NCBI RefSeq assembly: GCF_001050235.1
Contig: NZ_DF967972.1
Span: 2,803,901-2,867,900 of the forward strand
Length of the DNA stretch: 64,000 nucleotides
Direction of reading: 5' to 3'
From: Longilinea arvoryzae
Lineage (GTDB): Bacteria; Chloroflexota; Anaerolineae; Anaerolineales; Anaerolineaceae
Below, one piece after another: positions 10,501-17,625 of the stretch; position 1 is the first letter of the stretch; each line of letters begins with the position of its first letter. The notes below the pieces were generated by a model, which did no database searches, was not told the DNA's origin, and worked only from the letters and a program-made list of their open reading frames with translations. The position numbers and the translations under genes are program-made.

Positions 10501-10578
10501 CACAGCCAGCAGGGTATCTGCCGGTGAAATTTGCCAGGATTTCTGATCCCCATTAACTAGTAGATCAATATTCATCAT
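7576..10578 (-). CDS. xdhD: XdhD-like molybdenum hydroxylase, 2Fe-2S and Mo subunits fused
   Basis: A 1000-residue fusion with the architecture of the selenium-dependent xanthine dehydrogenase/XdhD group. Residues 1-165 are a 2Fe-2S subunit (Cys40, 45, 48, 60 and Cys107, 110, 142, 144). A linker of about 50 residues follows, then a complete Mo-binding subunit from about 220 to the end. GGGFGGKQ and AFRGYGVPQG lie in the core, and the catalytic glutamate is Glu961 in GVKAVAE. There is no in-frame TGA, so any selenium would be a labile cofactor ligand and not selenocysteine. Two consecutive ATGs are possible starts (10578 or 10575) after GGAAGAGG. The FAD partner is the preceding gene. Selenium dependence is inferred from the neighbouring ssnA and yqeC homologues. 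Confidence 0.88.
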   Translation of the reverse strand: MMNIDLLVNGDQKSWQISPADTLLAVLRREGFFGAKFGGCDKGECGACAVLLDGKPVNSCSILAAQAGGHRIDTIEALGEHPEQGWKKTGGLHPLQQAFVETGAIQCGYCTPAMILAAKSLLDETLDPSEEQVRDTLSGVLCRCTGYEKPVQAVLRAAAQMRGELVPPIEHTAQPAPEGWQPEEGGHPEVPEGLPQTGGFVQTRVLPKIWTVPQSPTRSVVGKSEPKVDALKLVQGKPAFTADLEKRGLLIGKILHSPVAHARIKSIDVSRAKALPGVAAVLTWKDLPRVAYSTAGQSDPIPGPLDMFSLDQKVRFVGDRVAFVAAETEEIAQLALSLIDVEYEKLPAILDSRNAMQTGAVQIHDEEEYVNFADSDPKRNLAAEIRIDIGDVEKGFAEADKIYEADYDVPKVQQAHIEPHVVMTYWDEDDRMVVRTSTQVPFHVRRVLAPVLGLPIKRIRVIKPRVGGGFGGKQEILIEDVAAHLTIATGRPVLVEYNRDEEFTASRSRHPMRIHMKTGVKKDGTITANEMYALSDTGAYGCHALTVTGNTGHKSMGLYVGDGEYRKHPNIRFYADVVYTNTPPAGAFRGYGVPQGYWPLDRHLELIARDLGLDPIEFRLKNAVRAGELHPFSTAWSEGREPKPEIIHTVGLEECVRQGKAAIGWDQKFGNPAWHVVEGQPHLRRGIGITTVMQGTAIPYLDMGGASIKMNDDGSFNLLVGATDLGTGSDTVLAQMAAEVLGVPVDDIIVYSSDTDFTPFDVGAYASSTTYISGGAVVRAAENVAERIRLRAARMIGEMGGNPVDAEEIALEDRHAVAPDGRSVSLWDVAHDALHKTDQEQIMGVGSYVSPSSPPPFAAQFAEVTVDVQTGAVRVDKLIMAVDSGVIVNPITASGQIEGGMTQALGYAVCEEMRYDEQGRARERDLMDYHIFRADEMPELETIFVQTYEPSHPFGVKAVAEIPLDGVAPAVGNAILDACGANLTSNPATPERIWRALNEK

Positions 10579-10622
10579 CGACCTCTTCCATCGAAAATGC
10601 GGCCCGCAGCTTCAGATTCAGA

Positions 10623-11369
10623 TCAACTTTGCAGAAGGCGGTTGACGACAGCCGGAGCAACCGAACGGCGATATTCAGCGCTGGCCCATTCGTCGCCGCT
10701 GTCCTGTAGAACGCTTTCGACGGCGCGGCTGATTTCGATCTCGGCATTTCCATCATATGCGAGCCGGGGCGCCGAACCAAAGCCGCCGACGACAACCCGC
10801 ATTCGGCCAGAAGGCCATTTTGCGGTCGCGATTCCCAAAATGGGTAAATCGACCGGCGATCGGGCGATAAATTCGAATTTCACAGTGCAACTCGTGTCCA
10901 ACACAACCTGTGAAATCAACCAGGGTTGTCGAACATTCTCACGCACTGCCAGAATCTGTTGAAATGAGAGCGGCGTATTGTCAGGAAGAATGATCGCCTG
11001 AACGTCCGCAGCCAGGAGGGTAACGGCCAGGGACGAACGCCCATTCGCACACATCAGGAATCCACCTATGGTGCTCATTTGACGTAAATTCCGTCCCATT
11101 TCGCGCCGGCAAACATTCCTCAACCAGGCCGGAGAGTTCTCGTTCTCCGTCAGATCCTGAATATATGCGGTTGCGCCGATGACCAGTTGGTCTGTCTCGG
11201 ACTGGATCATACCCAGCTTCAAATTCTGCAAATCGACGACCGCGAAATCCTCGCCCTTCTTACGGCTAAGTACGCTACCGCCACCCAACGGGTAGGTCGG
11301 CGGATTCGACCGGGATAGGAGTCCCAGGGCCTGGGCAACAGTCGAAGGTCGGTGATACTCTACGATCAT
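10623..11369 (-). CDS. FAD-binding subunit of molybdenum hydroxylase (YgfM-like)
   Basis: A 248-residue CoxM-type subunit, short for the family (often about 290) and close to the length of YgfM, the FAD protein of the selenium-dependent cluster. The first flavin motif is PLGGGSVLS (residues 27-35). The second, GRNLRQMSTIGGFL, is followed by the usual region after the diphosphate-binding loop. The C-terminal CO-dehydrogenase flavoprotein domain is present. ATG 11369 has a GGAGG site directly upstream. It lies 44 bases before the 2Fe-2S/Mo fusion, which lacks FAD, so the two together make a complete three-cofactor enzyme. Confidence 0.87.
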   Translation of the reverse strand: MIVEYHRPSTVAQALGLLSRSNPPTYPLGGGSVLSRKKGEDFAVVDLQNLKLGMIQSETDQLVIGATAYIQDLTENENSPAWLRNVCRREMGRNLRQMSTIGGFLMCANGRSSLAVTLLAADVQAIILPDNTPLSFQQILAVRENVRQPWLISQVVLDTSCTVKFEFIARSPVDLPILGIATAKWPSGRMRVVVGGFGSAPRLAYDGNAEIEISRAVESVLQDSGDEWASAEYRRSVAPAVVNRLLQS

Positions 11370-11393
11370 TTTTCCTCCGGAAAGACAGCAAAT

Positions 11394-12392
11394 TTATTTT
11401 TGGGCGAAGGTATCGATCAGGAGCTTAACATCTCCGCCAACCGGATAAAGGATCGGGCAGGTGCAGCCGTTCTTACGGTACTCGTCGACCTTTTTTCGGG
11501 CCTCGTCCGGCGTGCCGGAAGCCGTGATGCGGTGAATCAATTCCTCGGGAACCAGGTATTTGGCTTTTTGAATCTGCTCATGGGTGGCAGGCCAGCCGAG
11601 AATGGATTGGATCTCAGCCACAATATCCATCGAAACCCCGGAGGCCTTGGCGATATGCGGCTGCTGAGCCAGATACTGGGTCAGCAATTCACGCGTCGTG
11701 TCGATCGCCCTATCGTGATCATAATCGACAGAGCAAACCACGAGCTGCGGGCGGTCGATGTCGTCCAACGTTCTTCCGGACTTCTTTGCGCCCTTCTCCA
11801 GCAGTTCCAGCGCCTTGATGTTGTATTTCGGCTCCACGCAATAGTTTAGGACTGCGCCATCCGCAATTTCACCAGTCATTTCCATCATCTGGTCGCCGGT
11901 TGCGCCGATATAGATCGGCACATTGCGCGGTTCACGCCGGCCGTGAACCACATCGAGCTCGATGCCGTCGACATGCACAAATTCACCATGGAAGGTAACT
12001 CGCTCCATGTTCAGCAATTTGCGCATGGTTGTGACCGTTTCACGCATGGCCAGCAGGGGTTTGGTGCGGTTGATGCCGACGTTCTTTGCCAACGGATCCC
12101 ACCAGGCGCCAATGCCGCAAATGATGCGATCCTGTGCCAGGTCATCCAGAGTCAGGAAAGTGGCGGCAAGCAAACCGATATTCCGCGTCCAGTTGTTGAT
12201 GACACCTGAACCTATCTTGATTTTCTTTGTCACCGCGGCATAAGCAGCCATGGGCACGATCGCGTCGCGTACCAGGCGACTTTCTGCCTGCCAGACGGCC
12301 TCGAAGCCGTGTTCTTCAGCGTATTGGACGTATCCCAGACCATCACGTAGATCATGTGCATCCTGTAGATATAGTGCTACCTTTTCTGACAT
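11394..12392 (-). CDS. LLM-class flavin/F420-dependent oxidoreductase
   Basis: A 332-residue luciferase-like (LLM) TIM-barrel protein resembling F420-dependent methylene-tetrahydromethanopterin reductase-like enzymes. The N-terminal barrel strand, a [10 protein letters not shown] segment, the IKIGSGV strand and the [13 protein letters not shown] region are typical. The family uses either FMN or F420. Here F420 is likely because the gene lies 21 bases after cofC and in the same transcription unit as cofD, cofE and npdG. ATG 12392 follows GGAGG. The substrate is unknown; a reduction or oxidation step on a product of the neighbouring hydroxylases is plausible but not shown. Confidence 0.87.
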   Translation of the reverse strand: MSEKVALYLQDAHDLRDGLGYVQYAEEHGFEAVWQAESRLVRDAIVPMAAYAAVTKKIKIGSGVINNWTRNIGLLAATFLTLDDLAQDRIICGIGAWWDPLAKNVGINRTKPLLAMRETVTTMRKLLNMERVTFHGEFVHVDGIELDVVHGRREPRNVPIYIGATGDQMMEMTGEIADGAVLNYCVEPKYNIKALELLEKGAKKSGRTLDDIDRPQLVVCSVDYDHDRAIDTTRELLTQYLAQQPHIAKASGVSMDIVAEIQSILGWPATHEQIQKAKYLVPEELIHRITASGTPDEARKKVDEYRKNGCTCPILYPVGGDVKLLIDTFAQK

Positions 12393-12413
12393 GGTTGCCT
12401 CCAGGGTTTGTAA

Positions 12414-13025
12414 TTACGATCGGATTTTGATTGCTTGAATTTGGTTCAACAGTTCCAGGTCTTCGGGGATATCCAGATCGAGAGCAAAGGATTGAAGATT
12501 ACACACTTCAACCCGCATTCCCTTGACCCTGGCCTGGTCGACATGTTTCTTAAATGACCCGACCCCATACATGTAATCGATCGATCCGGCAGGACTCACC
12601 AATAAAGCATTCGTACCATCGTTTCTGCGGTCTGGAGCGACCACCACCACAGGTGGTTTACTCAAATAGCCGATCAGAGTTTGCACATCTTCCACATTGA
12701 TCAGCGGCAAATCCGCCGGCAGGATCATCACGTCCTGAGCGGCGAAACCTCGCGCGACGATTGTTGCGCGTTTCAGCGCCGTATTCAAACCCGGTTTGCC
12801 CTCCTGTACCGTGCGCGCCTTGAACTCGCGCGCCAACGCCAATGCCCCCGTATCCCGGCTAACGACCAGAATTTGGTCGATTTCTTTGACCTGTTTTAAC
12901 GTACGAAGTGTATTTTCCAATAATGTCACATTCAACATGGTGCGTTCTTCTTCTGTCAGAACGCCAGCCAGTCGTGACTTCCCCCTGCGCAATGGTTTTA
13001 CCGGTATGATCGCCCAAAGGCTCAT
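12414..13025 (-). CDS. cofC: 2-phospho-L-lactate (or phosphoenolpyruvate) guanylyltransferase
   Basis: A 203-residue CofC-family nucleotidyltransferase that activates 2-phospholactate, or phosphoenolpyruvate in many bacteria, with GTP and releases pyrophosphate. This is the first committed step of side-chain assembly for coenzyme F420. IIPVKPLRRGKSRLAG near the N-terminus and LPADLPLI in the middle are family signatures. The frame is open further upstream, but ATG 13025 is chosen because GGAGG from the end of cofD lies 12 bases before it and the match to CofC begins here. It starts 5 bases after the cofD stop. Sequence inspection does not decide between the two possible acceptors. Confidence 0.9.
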   Translation of the reverse strand: MSLWAIIPVKPLRRGKSRLAGVLTEEERTMLNVTLLENTLRTLKQVKEIDQILVVSRDTGALALAREFKARTVQEGKPGLNTALKRATIVARGFAAQDVMILPADLPLINVEDVQTLIGYLSKPPVVVVAPDRRNDGTNALLVSPAGSIDYMYGVGSFKKHVDQARVKGMRVEVCNLQSFALDLDIPEDLELLNQIQAIKIRS

Positions 13026-13030
13026 GAATG

Positions 13031-13972
13031 TTACATACCTCCCAACCGTTGATTTATCAAATCCAGTATTTCGTTTGCCAACCGGATACGATCCGGAATA
13101 TCTTTCATGATGACATCGGTTACATATGAAATTATACCCCACTGCCGAATCGCATCGCAATCCGCCCGATCGGCTGGATCGAGCAAGAAGACATTCAGGA
13201 AGTCTCGATATTGTTCTGCGACCGCTTGGGCGGAGGGCTGCCAGCCAAGCTCCGAAAACATCTTCGCCGCCGGTCCCTTCAACGCCTGACCGCCAATGAG
13301 GGGTGAAACAGAAAGTACAAATTTCGGCCGGATCGCTTCGCGAACGCCCTTGACCGTCAGGATGGGCGCAATGCTGACCCAGGGATTGGACGGGCACAGG
13401 ACGATCGCGTCCGCTGATTCGATGGCTTCGATTACACCCGGCGCCGGTTTGGCCATCCCGATACCGTCGAATTGAAATCCGACCACCTCAGGTTGGCAAT
13501 GGAGTTTTACGAAATATTCCTGGAAATTCAGGCTGCCGTGATTGCGGGTGTGTACAATCGTCGCTATGATGTCGTCGCTCATCGGCAAAATGGTAGCATG
13601 AATTCCCCACGATGCGCAGAAAGCCCGTGTTATTTGGGAAAGAGAGGAACCTTCGCGCATGCGCTGAGTGCGCACCAGATGGGTGCCCAGGTCCCGATCC
13701 CCCAGGCGGAACCAATCCGGTCCTTCCAACGAGGAAATTTCACTTAAGGCAGTGTATGTTTCACCGGATCGCCCCCACCCGGTCGACGGATTGGCCTTCC
13801 CGGCCAGCGTGTAGCAAACTGTATCCAGGTCCGGGCAAATCTTCAACCCTAAATGGGTGAAATCATCTCCGGTATTGACGATGACGGTCAAATCACCGGC
13901 AGGCAGCGTTCGGTACAGGCCGTCAGCCAGCTTTGCTCCTCCCACCCCACCTGCCAGTGCCGCGATTTTCAT
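13031..13972 (-). CDS. cofD: 2-phospho-L-lactate transferase (F420-0 or dehydro-F420-0 synthesis)
   Basis: A 313-residue CofD/FbiA homologue, which joins the activated phospholactate (or phosphoenolpyruvate) to the deazaflavin FO. The glycine-rich start ALAGGVGGAKLADGL (residues 5-19), VNTGDDF and the HLGLKICPDLDT stretch are diagnostic. Length is normal for the family. ATG 13972 follows AAAGGAT. It is tightly coupled to cofC downstream. No FO synthase (CofG/CofH or FbiC) occurs in the window, so FO must be made elsewhere in the genome. Confidence 0.95.
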   Translation of the reverse strand: MKIAALAGGVGGAKLADGLYRTLPAGDLTVIVNTGDDFTHLGLKICPDLDTVCYTLAGKANPSTGWGRSGETYTALSEISSLEGPDWFRLGDRDLGTHLVRTQRMREGSSLSQITRAFCASWGIHATILPMSDDIIATIVHTRNHGSLNFQEYFVKLHCQPEVVGFQFDGIGMAKPAPGVIEAIESADAIVLCPSNPWVSIAPILTVKGVREAIRPKFVLSVSPLIGGQALKGPAAKMFSELGWQPSAQAVAEQYRDFLNVFLLDPADRADCDAIRQWGIISYVTDVIMKDIPDRIRLANEILDLINQRLGGM

Positions 13973-14007
13973 TCCCGCATCCTTTGAAGCTGATTGTCTG
14001 CCCGGTA

Positions 14008-14547
14008 TTATGCCGGCTGCAATTCGAAACGGCTGTCGATTCCAACCATCCCATCCTGCAGGAAAATAAAAGCCAGATTGTCGATTTCGAGCTCAGCCGT
14101 AAAAGGTTCGTACATTAATTCCGCCACCGCGCAGGAAAGATCGCCTGGCAGGAGCATTCCGTAGGTCAGGGTAATATGTGGGACCCACTCCACCGGCGAA
14201 TAGAATCCATTCATATCCTTCGCGCTATCCATCAGACGATCCCAGAGCACTTCGTGGAGTTCCAGTAATTTCCGGTTCTTGATGACATTCAGAAACAGGA
14301 CCGGTTTCTTGCCGGTAAAAATACCGATTCCCGCAATATTGACCTTGAAAGCCCGGGTTATGGAGGCTGTCTGTCGGACGGCGACGCGCGCGTGCTCTAA
14401 ATCATAAGATGCCGCTCCCTGCCAGGAGAGGTGAACAAAACTGGTCTCATTGGCCGTCACCATTCCGCACTTCGTTTGTAAACGGCGCCACATCTCAGCA
14501 AAAGGAGAATTCGTTTCAATATCGAAGAGGGTGGTCAGAGCATACAT
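14008..14547 (-). CDS. 2H phosphoesterase superfamily protein (2'-5' RNA ligase-like)
   Basis: A 179-residue protein with the two H-x-T/S motifs of the 2H phosphoesterase fold: His39-Leu-Ser41 and His124-Ile-Thr126. These residues act on cyclic phosphates or 2'-5' phosphodiesters in known members. There is no signal peptide or membrane segment. It sits between cofE and cofD, 7 bases after the cofE stop, with no clear Shine-Dalgarno sequence, so translation may depend on coupling. The first motif carries Ser where Thr is common, which is tolerated in the family. Its substrate is unknown; position raises the idea of a role near F420 or nucleotide turnover. Confidence 0.82.
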   Translation of the reverse strand: MYALTTLFDIETNSPFAEMWRRLQTKCGMVTANETSFVHLSWQGAASYDLEHARVAVRQTASITRAFKVNIAGIGIFTGKKPVLFLNVIKNRKLLELHEVLWDRLMDSAKDMNGFYSPVEWVPHITLTYGMLLPGDLSCAVAELMYEPFTAELEIDNLAFIFLQDGMVGIDSRFELQPA

Positions 14548-14554
14548 TTTATAT

Positions 14555-15319
14555 TTATCTGAACAAATCCAGGTCTTCAGGTCGGATCAGCTCGTTAAGC
14601 GATCCGTCGCGTAATGGATACGGGAAACCGCGCGCCAGCACTGCCGGTAAATGCTCGGCTGCCTGGCCCATAACCAGCGATGCTGCCGCTGCCAATTCGT
14701 CCGCCGCGGCCACCTGCGTGACACGCAAGTGAAAGCCAAACATATCCTCCCGTCCCCGAAGATCAACCAGGCCCGGCATTCCCGCCAATCCGATCGTTAC
14801 CCCGACCGTACCCAGGCGCCAGGCCCGGCCGTGCGAATCGATGATCATCACCCCGGGATACACGCCGGTGGCATCTCCAAGCCGTTCGCGAATCCTGGCA
14901 GCCGAAAGGTCCGGATTCTCGGGCAATAAAAGTACCCAATCTTCCTTGTTGCCCCATAAACCCTGAACATTCGAATGGTCGATTCCGGCGTTGGCGCAGA
15001 CGAAACCCAGTTTATGTTCGACGATCACAGTTCCCGGGCGGTAGCGCAGCACGCTCCTGCTCTCGCGAAGGACCAATTCGAGCATGCGCGCATCTTTTTC
15101 GGTTTTTTCAGCCAGGGATATGGCCTCCGCGGAAGGTTCCACCTGGGTGAGGTTGACCAACCGATTTTCAGCCTTCGAGACGATCTTCTGGGCCAGTACA
15201 ATGATATCCCCATCCTGAAGTTGCAATTGGTTTTCGCCCAGCGAATTCAGGAGGATTCCGGCCAGATCGTCTCCGGGCCGGATCAGAGGAATTTTTTCAA
15301 TCGGGATGATCGAAAGCAT
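14555..15319 (-). CDS. cofE: Coenzyme F420-0:L-glutamate ligase
   Basis: A 254-residue CofE homologue that adds glutamate residues to F420-0 with GTP. LQDGDIIVLAQKIVSKAENR (about residues 35-54) and the VCANAGIDHSN segment, which lies in the metal and nucleotide site, are family hallmarks. It has the length of stand-alone archaeal CofE and lacks the C-terminal nitroreductase-like domain found in actinobacterial FbiB. If the pathway runs through dehydro-F420, its reductase must therefore be encoded elsewhere. The gene follows npdG after 18 bases without an obvious ribosome site. Confidence 0.94.
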   Translation of the reverse strand: MLSIIPIEKIPLIRPGDDLAGILLNSLGENQLQLQDGDIIVLAQKIVSKAENRLVNLTQVEPSAEAISLAEKTEKDARMLELVLRESRSVLRYRPGTVIVEHKLGFVCANAGIDHSNVQGLWGNKEDWVLLLPENPDLSAARIRERLGDATGVYPGVMIIDSHGRAWRLGTVGVTIGLAGMPGLVDLRGREDMFGFHLRVTQVAAADELAAAASLVMGQAAEHLPAVLARGFPYPLRDGSLNELIRPEDLDLFR

Positions 15320-15337
15320 AGGTTTTCTGGTGTGAGT

Positions 15338-16033
15338 TCAATTTTCATCCGGTCGCGGAACACCGGTGATGCGGATACCGGCGGATTCGATGCCGAATTG
15401 CTTGTTGAGGCCGATCAAGATCGAAGTCATGCCCTCCACGACAACGGAATTCTCGATGACTCCGGCATCCCATCCAATCAAACCCGCATCGGAGACCAGT
15501 TTCAACACCACCTGGCGGCTGGCTTTATTTCCACCGCACACCAGGACATCGCATTCGATTTTCTCGTCCTTCAATAAATGCTCATAAGAAATATTCTGAA
15601 AAGCAGCAACCACCTGAACGGCATCGCCAAGGACTTCTTTCGCTTCCATGGCAGCGCTTCCGGCGGGCGGCATTTGAACTTTGGTCACTTTCGGTGGAAC
15701 CAGGGGTACAGCCACGTCGATGAGGATTTTGCCCTGAACGGCGTCTTTCAATTGCTCGCACATGGTCTTGTGAACGCCGAACGGCACCGTCAGCACCACC
15801 AGATCGGCCTGCCGGGCCGCCTCATCGTTCGTCAAAGCCGCCAGATCCTGCACGGATCCCAACATCCCCCGCAGGTCTTCCACAGCCGCCCTGGCTTTTT
15901 CCTCTGACCGGGAACCGATCAATACCCGATAACCGGCTTTTGCCCAACGGTAACCCAGGCCCTTTCCTTCTTTACCGGTCCCCCCAAGAATGGCAATCGT
16001 TCGTATCGTTGCAACTTCAGTGTTTTCCGTCAT
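15338..16033 (-). CDS. npdG: NADPH-dependent F420 reductase
   Basis: A 231-residue F420H2:NADP oxidoreductase (NPDG/Fno family) that transfers hydride between NADPH and F420. The Rossmann start ILGGTGKEGKGLGYRWAKAG, followed by LIGSRSEEKA, fits an NADP-preferring site with the Ser-Arg after the second strand. The middle NDEAARQADLVVLTVPF segment matches the family. With the LLM oxidoreductase in the same unit it provides a route between F420 and the NADPH pool. ATG 16033 follows GGATGGAAG. A general NADP-binding reductase is the alternative, but the F420 context makes this call strong. Confidence 0.9.
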   Translation of the reverse strand: MTENTEVATIRTIAILGGTGKEGKGLGYRWAKAGYRVLIGSRSEEKARAAVEDLRGMLGSVQDLAALTNDEAARQADLVVLTVPFGVHKTMCEQLKDAVQGKILIDVAVPLVPPKVTKVQMPPAGSAAMEAKEVLGDAVQVVAAFQNISYEHLLKDEKIECDVLVCGGNKASRQVVLKLVSDAGLIGWDAGVIENSVVVEGMTSILIGLNKQFGIESAGIRITGVPRPDEN

Positions 16034-16042
16034 CTTCCATCC

Positions 16043-17395
16043 CTATGCGGCTATAAATTGCTTTTCATACCGTTTCCAGACGTTCGCGGCGCGTTGGCGT
16101 GCTTCGTAAGCGATTTTGGCTTCATCCAATGTGACCAATTCGTGATCTTTCATCAATAATTTACCACGCGCAATGGTGGTTGAGATCATACTCTCGTTGA
16201 AGCCAAATAGAATATGCCATGGCAGGTTTCCGGAGGTCAACGGCGTGATGGGCTGATAATCGACCAGCATCAAATCTGCCGCTGCCCCAACCGATAATTC
16301 TCCAGCGCGTAAACCATCGAACTGGCTGGTGACCATTTCGGCGTTGTTATAAACCGCCATCTGGATGAAATCGTTGCCGTTCATGCGCCGCGGATCACGG
16401 TGCCACAGTTTATGCGCCAGATAGGCAGCCTTCCATTCTTCCCACATGGCGTTCGAAAAACCGTCGTTTCCCAGGCAAACTTTGATTCCCGCGCGCAGCA
16501 TGCTTTCCACGGCCGCCATACCAACCGCATTATTCATGTTCGAGCGGGGCTGGTGGGTTACCCAGGTATGCGAATCGGCCAGAAGATTCGATTCGCGCTG
16601 GTCGACATGAACGCAATGCACGGCGATGGTTTTCGGGCCCAAAATGCCAAACCTGGCCAGCCGGTCTACAACACGTGTTCCGGATTTCGCCAGGCTGTCA
16701 TCTTCATCCGCGAAGTGCTCCGCAACGTGCACGTGGAAACCCACATCTTCAGGCGTCAGATCGCGGCAGCGTTGAAGCGTGCCATCCGACAGGGTCAGGC
16801 TGGCATGCAGTCCGACCAATCCACTCAGGATACCTAGAAATTCAGGCCTGCTTTTCAACCAAGACAGGAATCGCAGATTTTCTTGAAGCCCGGCCTCTGC
16901 CTGATCCAGACCGTTGCGATCGGTGACTTCATAACACAACGAGGCGCGCACGCCGGCTTCGAGTACGCTTTCGGCAATGACATCCAGCGATCCGGCGATC
17001 GCATTGGGTGAAGCGTGATGATCGATCAGTGTTGTGGTGCCGTACCGGACTGCATTCACCAGGCACACCAGCGCCGAATAACGCACATCCTCCAGGTCCA
17101 AAGACCGGTCCAGGGGGAACCATAACTTCTCCAGAATCTCCGGAAAAGCCCTGGGTGCCGGGCCTGGGATGGCCATGCCACGTGAAAAAGCGCCGTAGAA
17201 ATGCGTATGCGCGCAAATGTTGCCCGGCATGGCATACTGGCCCCTGGCGTCTAGAACTTCCTCTTTTTCCCTGGGAAGAAGTTGTGCTGAAGGGCCAATT
17301 TCTTCGATTTTTTCAGATGAAATCCGGATGGATTGATCGGGAAGGATCTGGTTGGAGGTACCCCAGGTGATCAAAGAACAGTTCTTGATTAACAT
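16043..17395 (-). CDS. ssnA: SsnA-like amidohydrolase of the selenium/molybdenum hydroxylase gene set
   Basis: A 450-residue metal-dependent amidohydrolase close to E. coli SsnA. Shared blocks include the CAHTHFYGAFSRGM metal motif (His63, His65), DHHASP followed by GSL, FHVHVAEH (His221, His223), THQPRSNMNNAVGM and the catalytic Asp311 in GNDGF. SsnA is a marker of selenium-dependent molybdenum hydroxylase clusters; its substrate is not established, though related enzymes deaminate guanine or cytosine. ATG 17395 has GGGAG eight bases upstream; a GTG one codon earlier is also possible. It is the first gene of the minus-strand train, behind a predicted promoter and a leader of about 117 bases. 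Confidence 0.9.
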   Translation of the reverse strand: MLIKNCSLITWGTSNQILPDQSIRISSEKIEEIGPSAQLLPREKEEVLDARGQYAMPGNICAHTHFYGAFSRGMAIPGPAPRAFPEILEKLWFPLDRSLDLEDVRYSALVCLVNAVRYGTTTLIDHHASPNAIAGSLDVIAESVLEAGVRASLCYEVTDRNGLDQAEAGLQENLRFLSWLKSRPEFLGILSGLVGLHASLTLSDGTLQRCRDLTPEDVGFHVHVAEHFADEDDSLAKSGTRVVDRLARFGILGPKTIAVHCVHVDQRESNLLADSHTWVTHQPRSNMNNAVGMAAVESMLRAGIKVCLGNDGFSNAMWEEWKAAYLAHKLWHRDPRRMNGNDFIQMAVYNNAEMVTSQFDGLRAGELSVGAAADLMLVDYQPITPLTSGNLPWHILFGFNESMISTTIARGKLLMKDHELVTLDEAKIAYEARQRAANVWKRYEKQFIAA

Positions 17396-17407
17396 CACCG
17401 CAACTCC

Positions 17408-17512
17408 CTACTCAGATTTATTACATAAAAACCTGGAGGGGCGGTTCTTTTCGACGGGAGTGAAATCCCGACGCCGGCCCACGGATTGAGGGACACGACC
17501 ACCCTAATTGTC
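17408..17512 (-). other. Possible structured leader RNA before ssnA
   Basis: Between the predicted minus-strand promoter and ssnA lies a GC-rich leader. It contains a perfect 5-base-pair hairpin with a 6-base loop (stem 17455-17459 with 17466-17470) and GC blocks around it (GGGC and GCCC) that could enclose the hairpin. It matches no riboswitch consensus I know; molybdenum cofactor, cobalamin and FMN motifs were compared by eye. It may be a regulatory leader or simply a short hairpin. Confidence 0.25.
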
Positions 17513-17518
17513 AGACAT

Positions 17519-17547
17519 ATTCTAACATAAAGGCCAATAAATAATAA
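17519..17547 (-). promoter_or_regulatory. Predicted sigma70 promoter of the ssnA-F420-Mo hydroxylase train
   Basis: On the minus strand a TTATTA -35 (17542-17547) and TAGAAT -10 (17519-17524) are 17 bases apart. Transcription would start near 17512 and leave a leader of about 117 bases before ssnA. No other strong promoter was noticed in the short gaps further along the train. Confidence 0.5.
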
Positions 17548-17587
17548 CAGCAATTCGGAAACCGCTGGAAAGTCAGTAGAAATGTCA

Positions 17588-17593
17588 TATAAT
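17588..17593 (+). promoter_or_regulatory. Predicted -10 element of the M20 dipeptidase gene
   Basis: A perfect TATAAT lies 33 bases before the ATG at 17626. The -35 region (CTGGAA at 17 bases) is weak. A start near 17600 gives a short leader containing GGGAG. Confidence 0.5.
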
Positions 17594-17625
17594 TCGGCAT
17601 ATCTTTTTGCAGGGAGAAACCTTTC

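Noticed and set aside
7576..10578. Selenocysteine in the XdhD-like enzyme
   Set aside because: The frame has no in-frame TGA and no selenocysteine insertion element was seen; any selenium would be a labile ligand.
17431..17515. Molybdenum cofactor, cobalamin or FMN riboswitch between ssnA and the dipeptidase gene
   Set aside because: One arm (a GTGAAA loop closed by CGGGA/TCCCG on the plus strand) recalls FMN and cobalamin elements, but the remaining conserved arms and the B12 box are absent, and the plus-strand promoter lies downstream of it. The minus-strand sequence does not fit the molybdenum cofactor motif.
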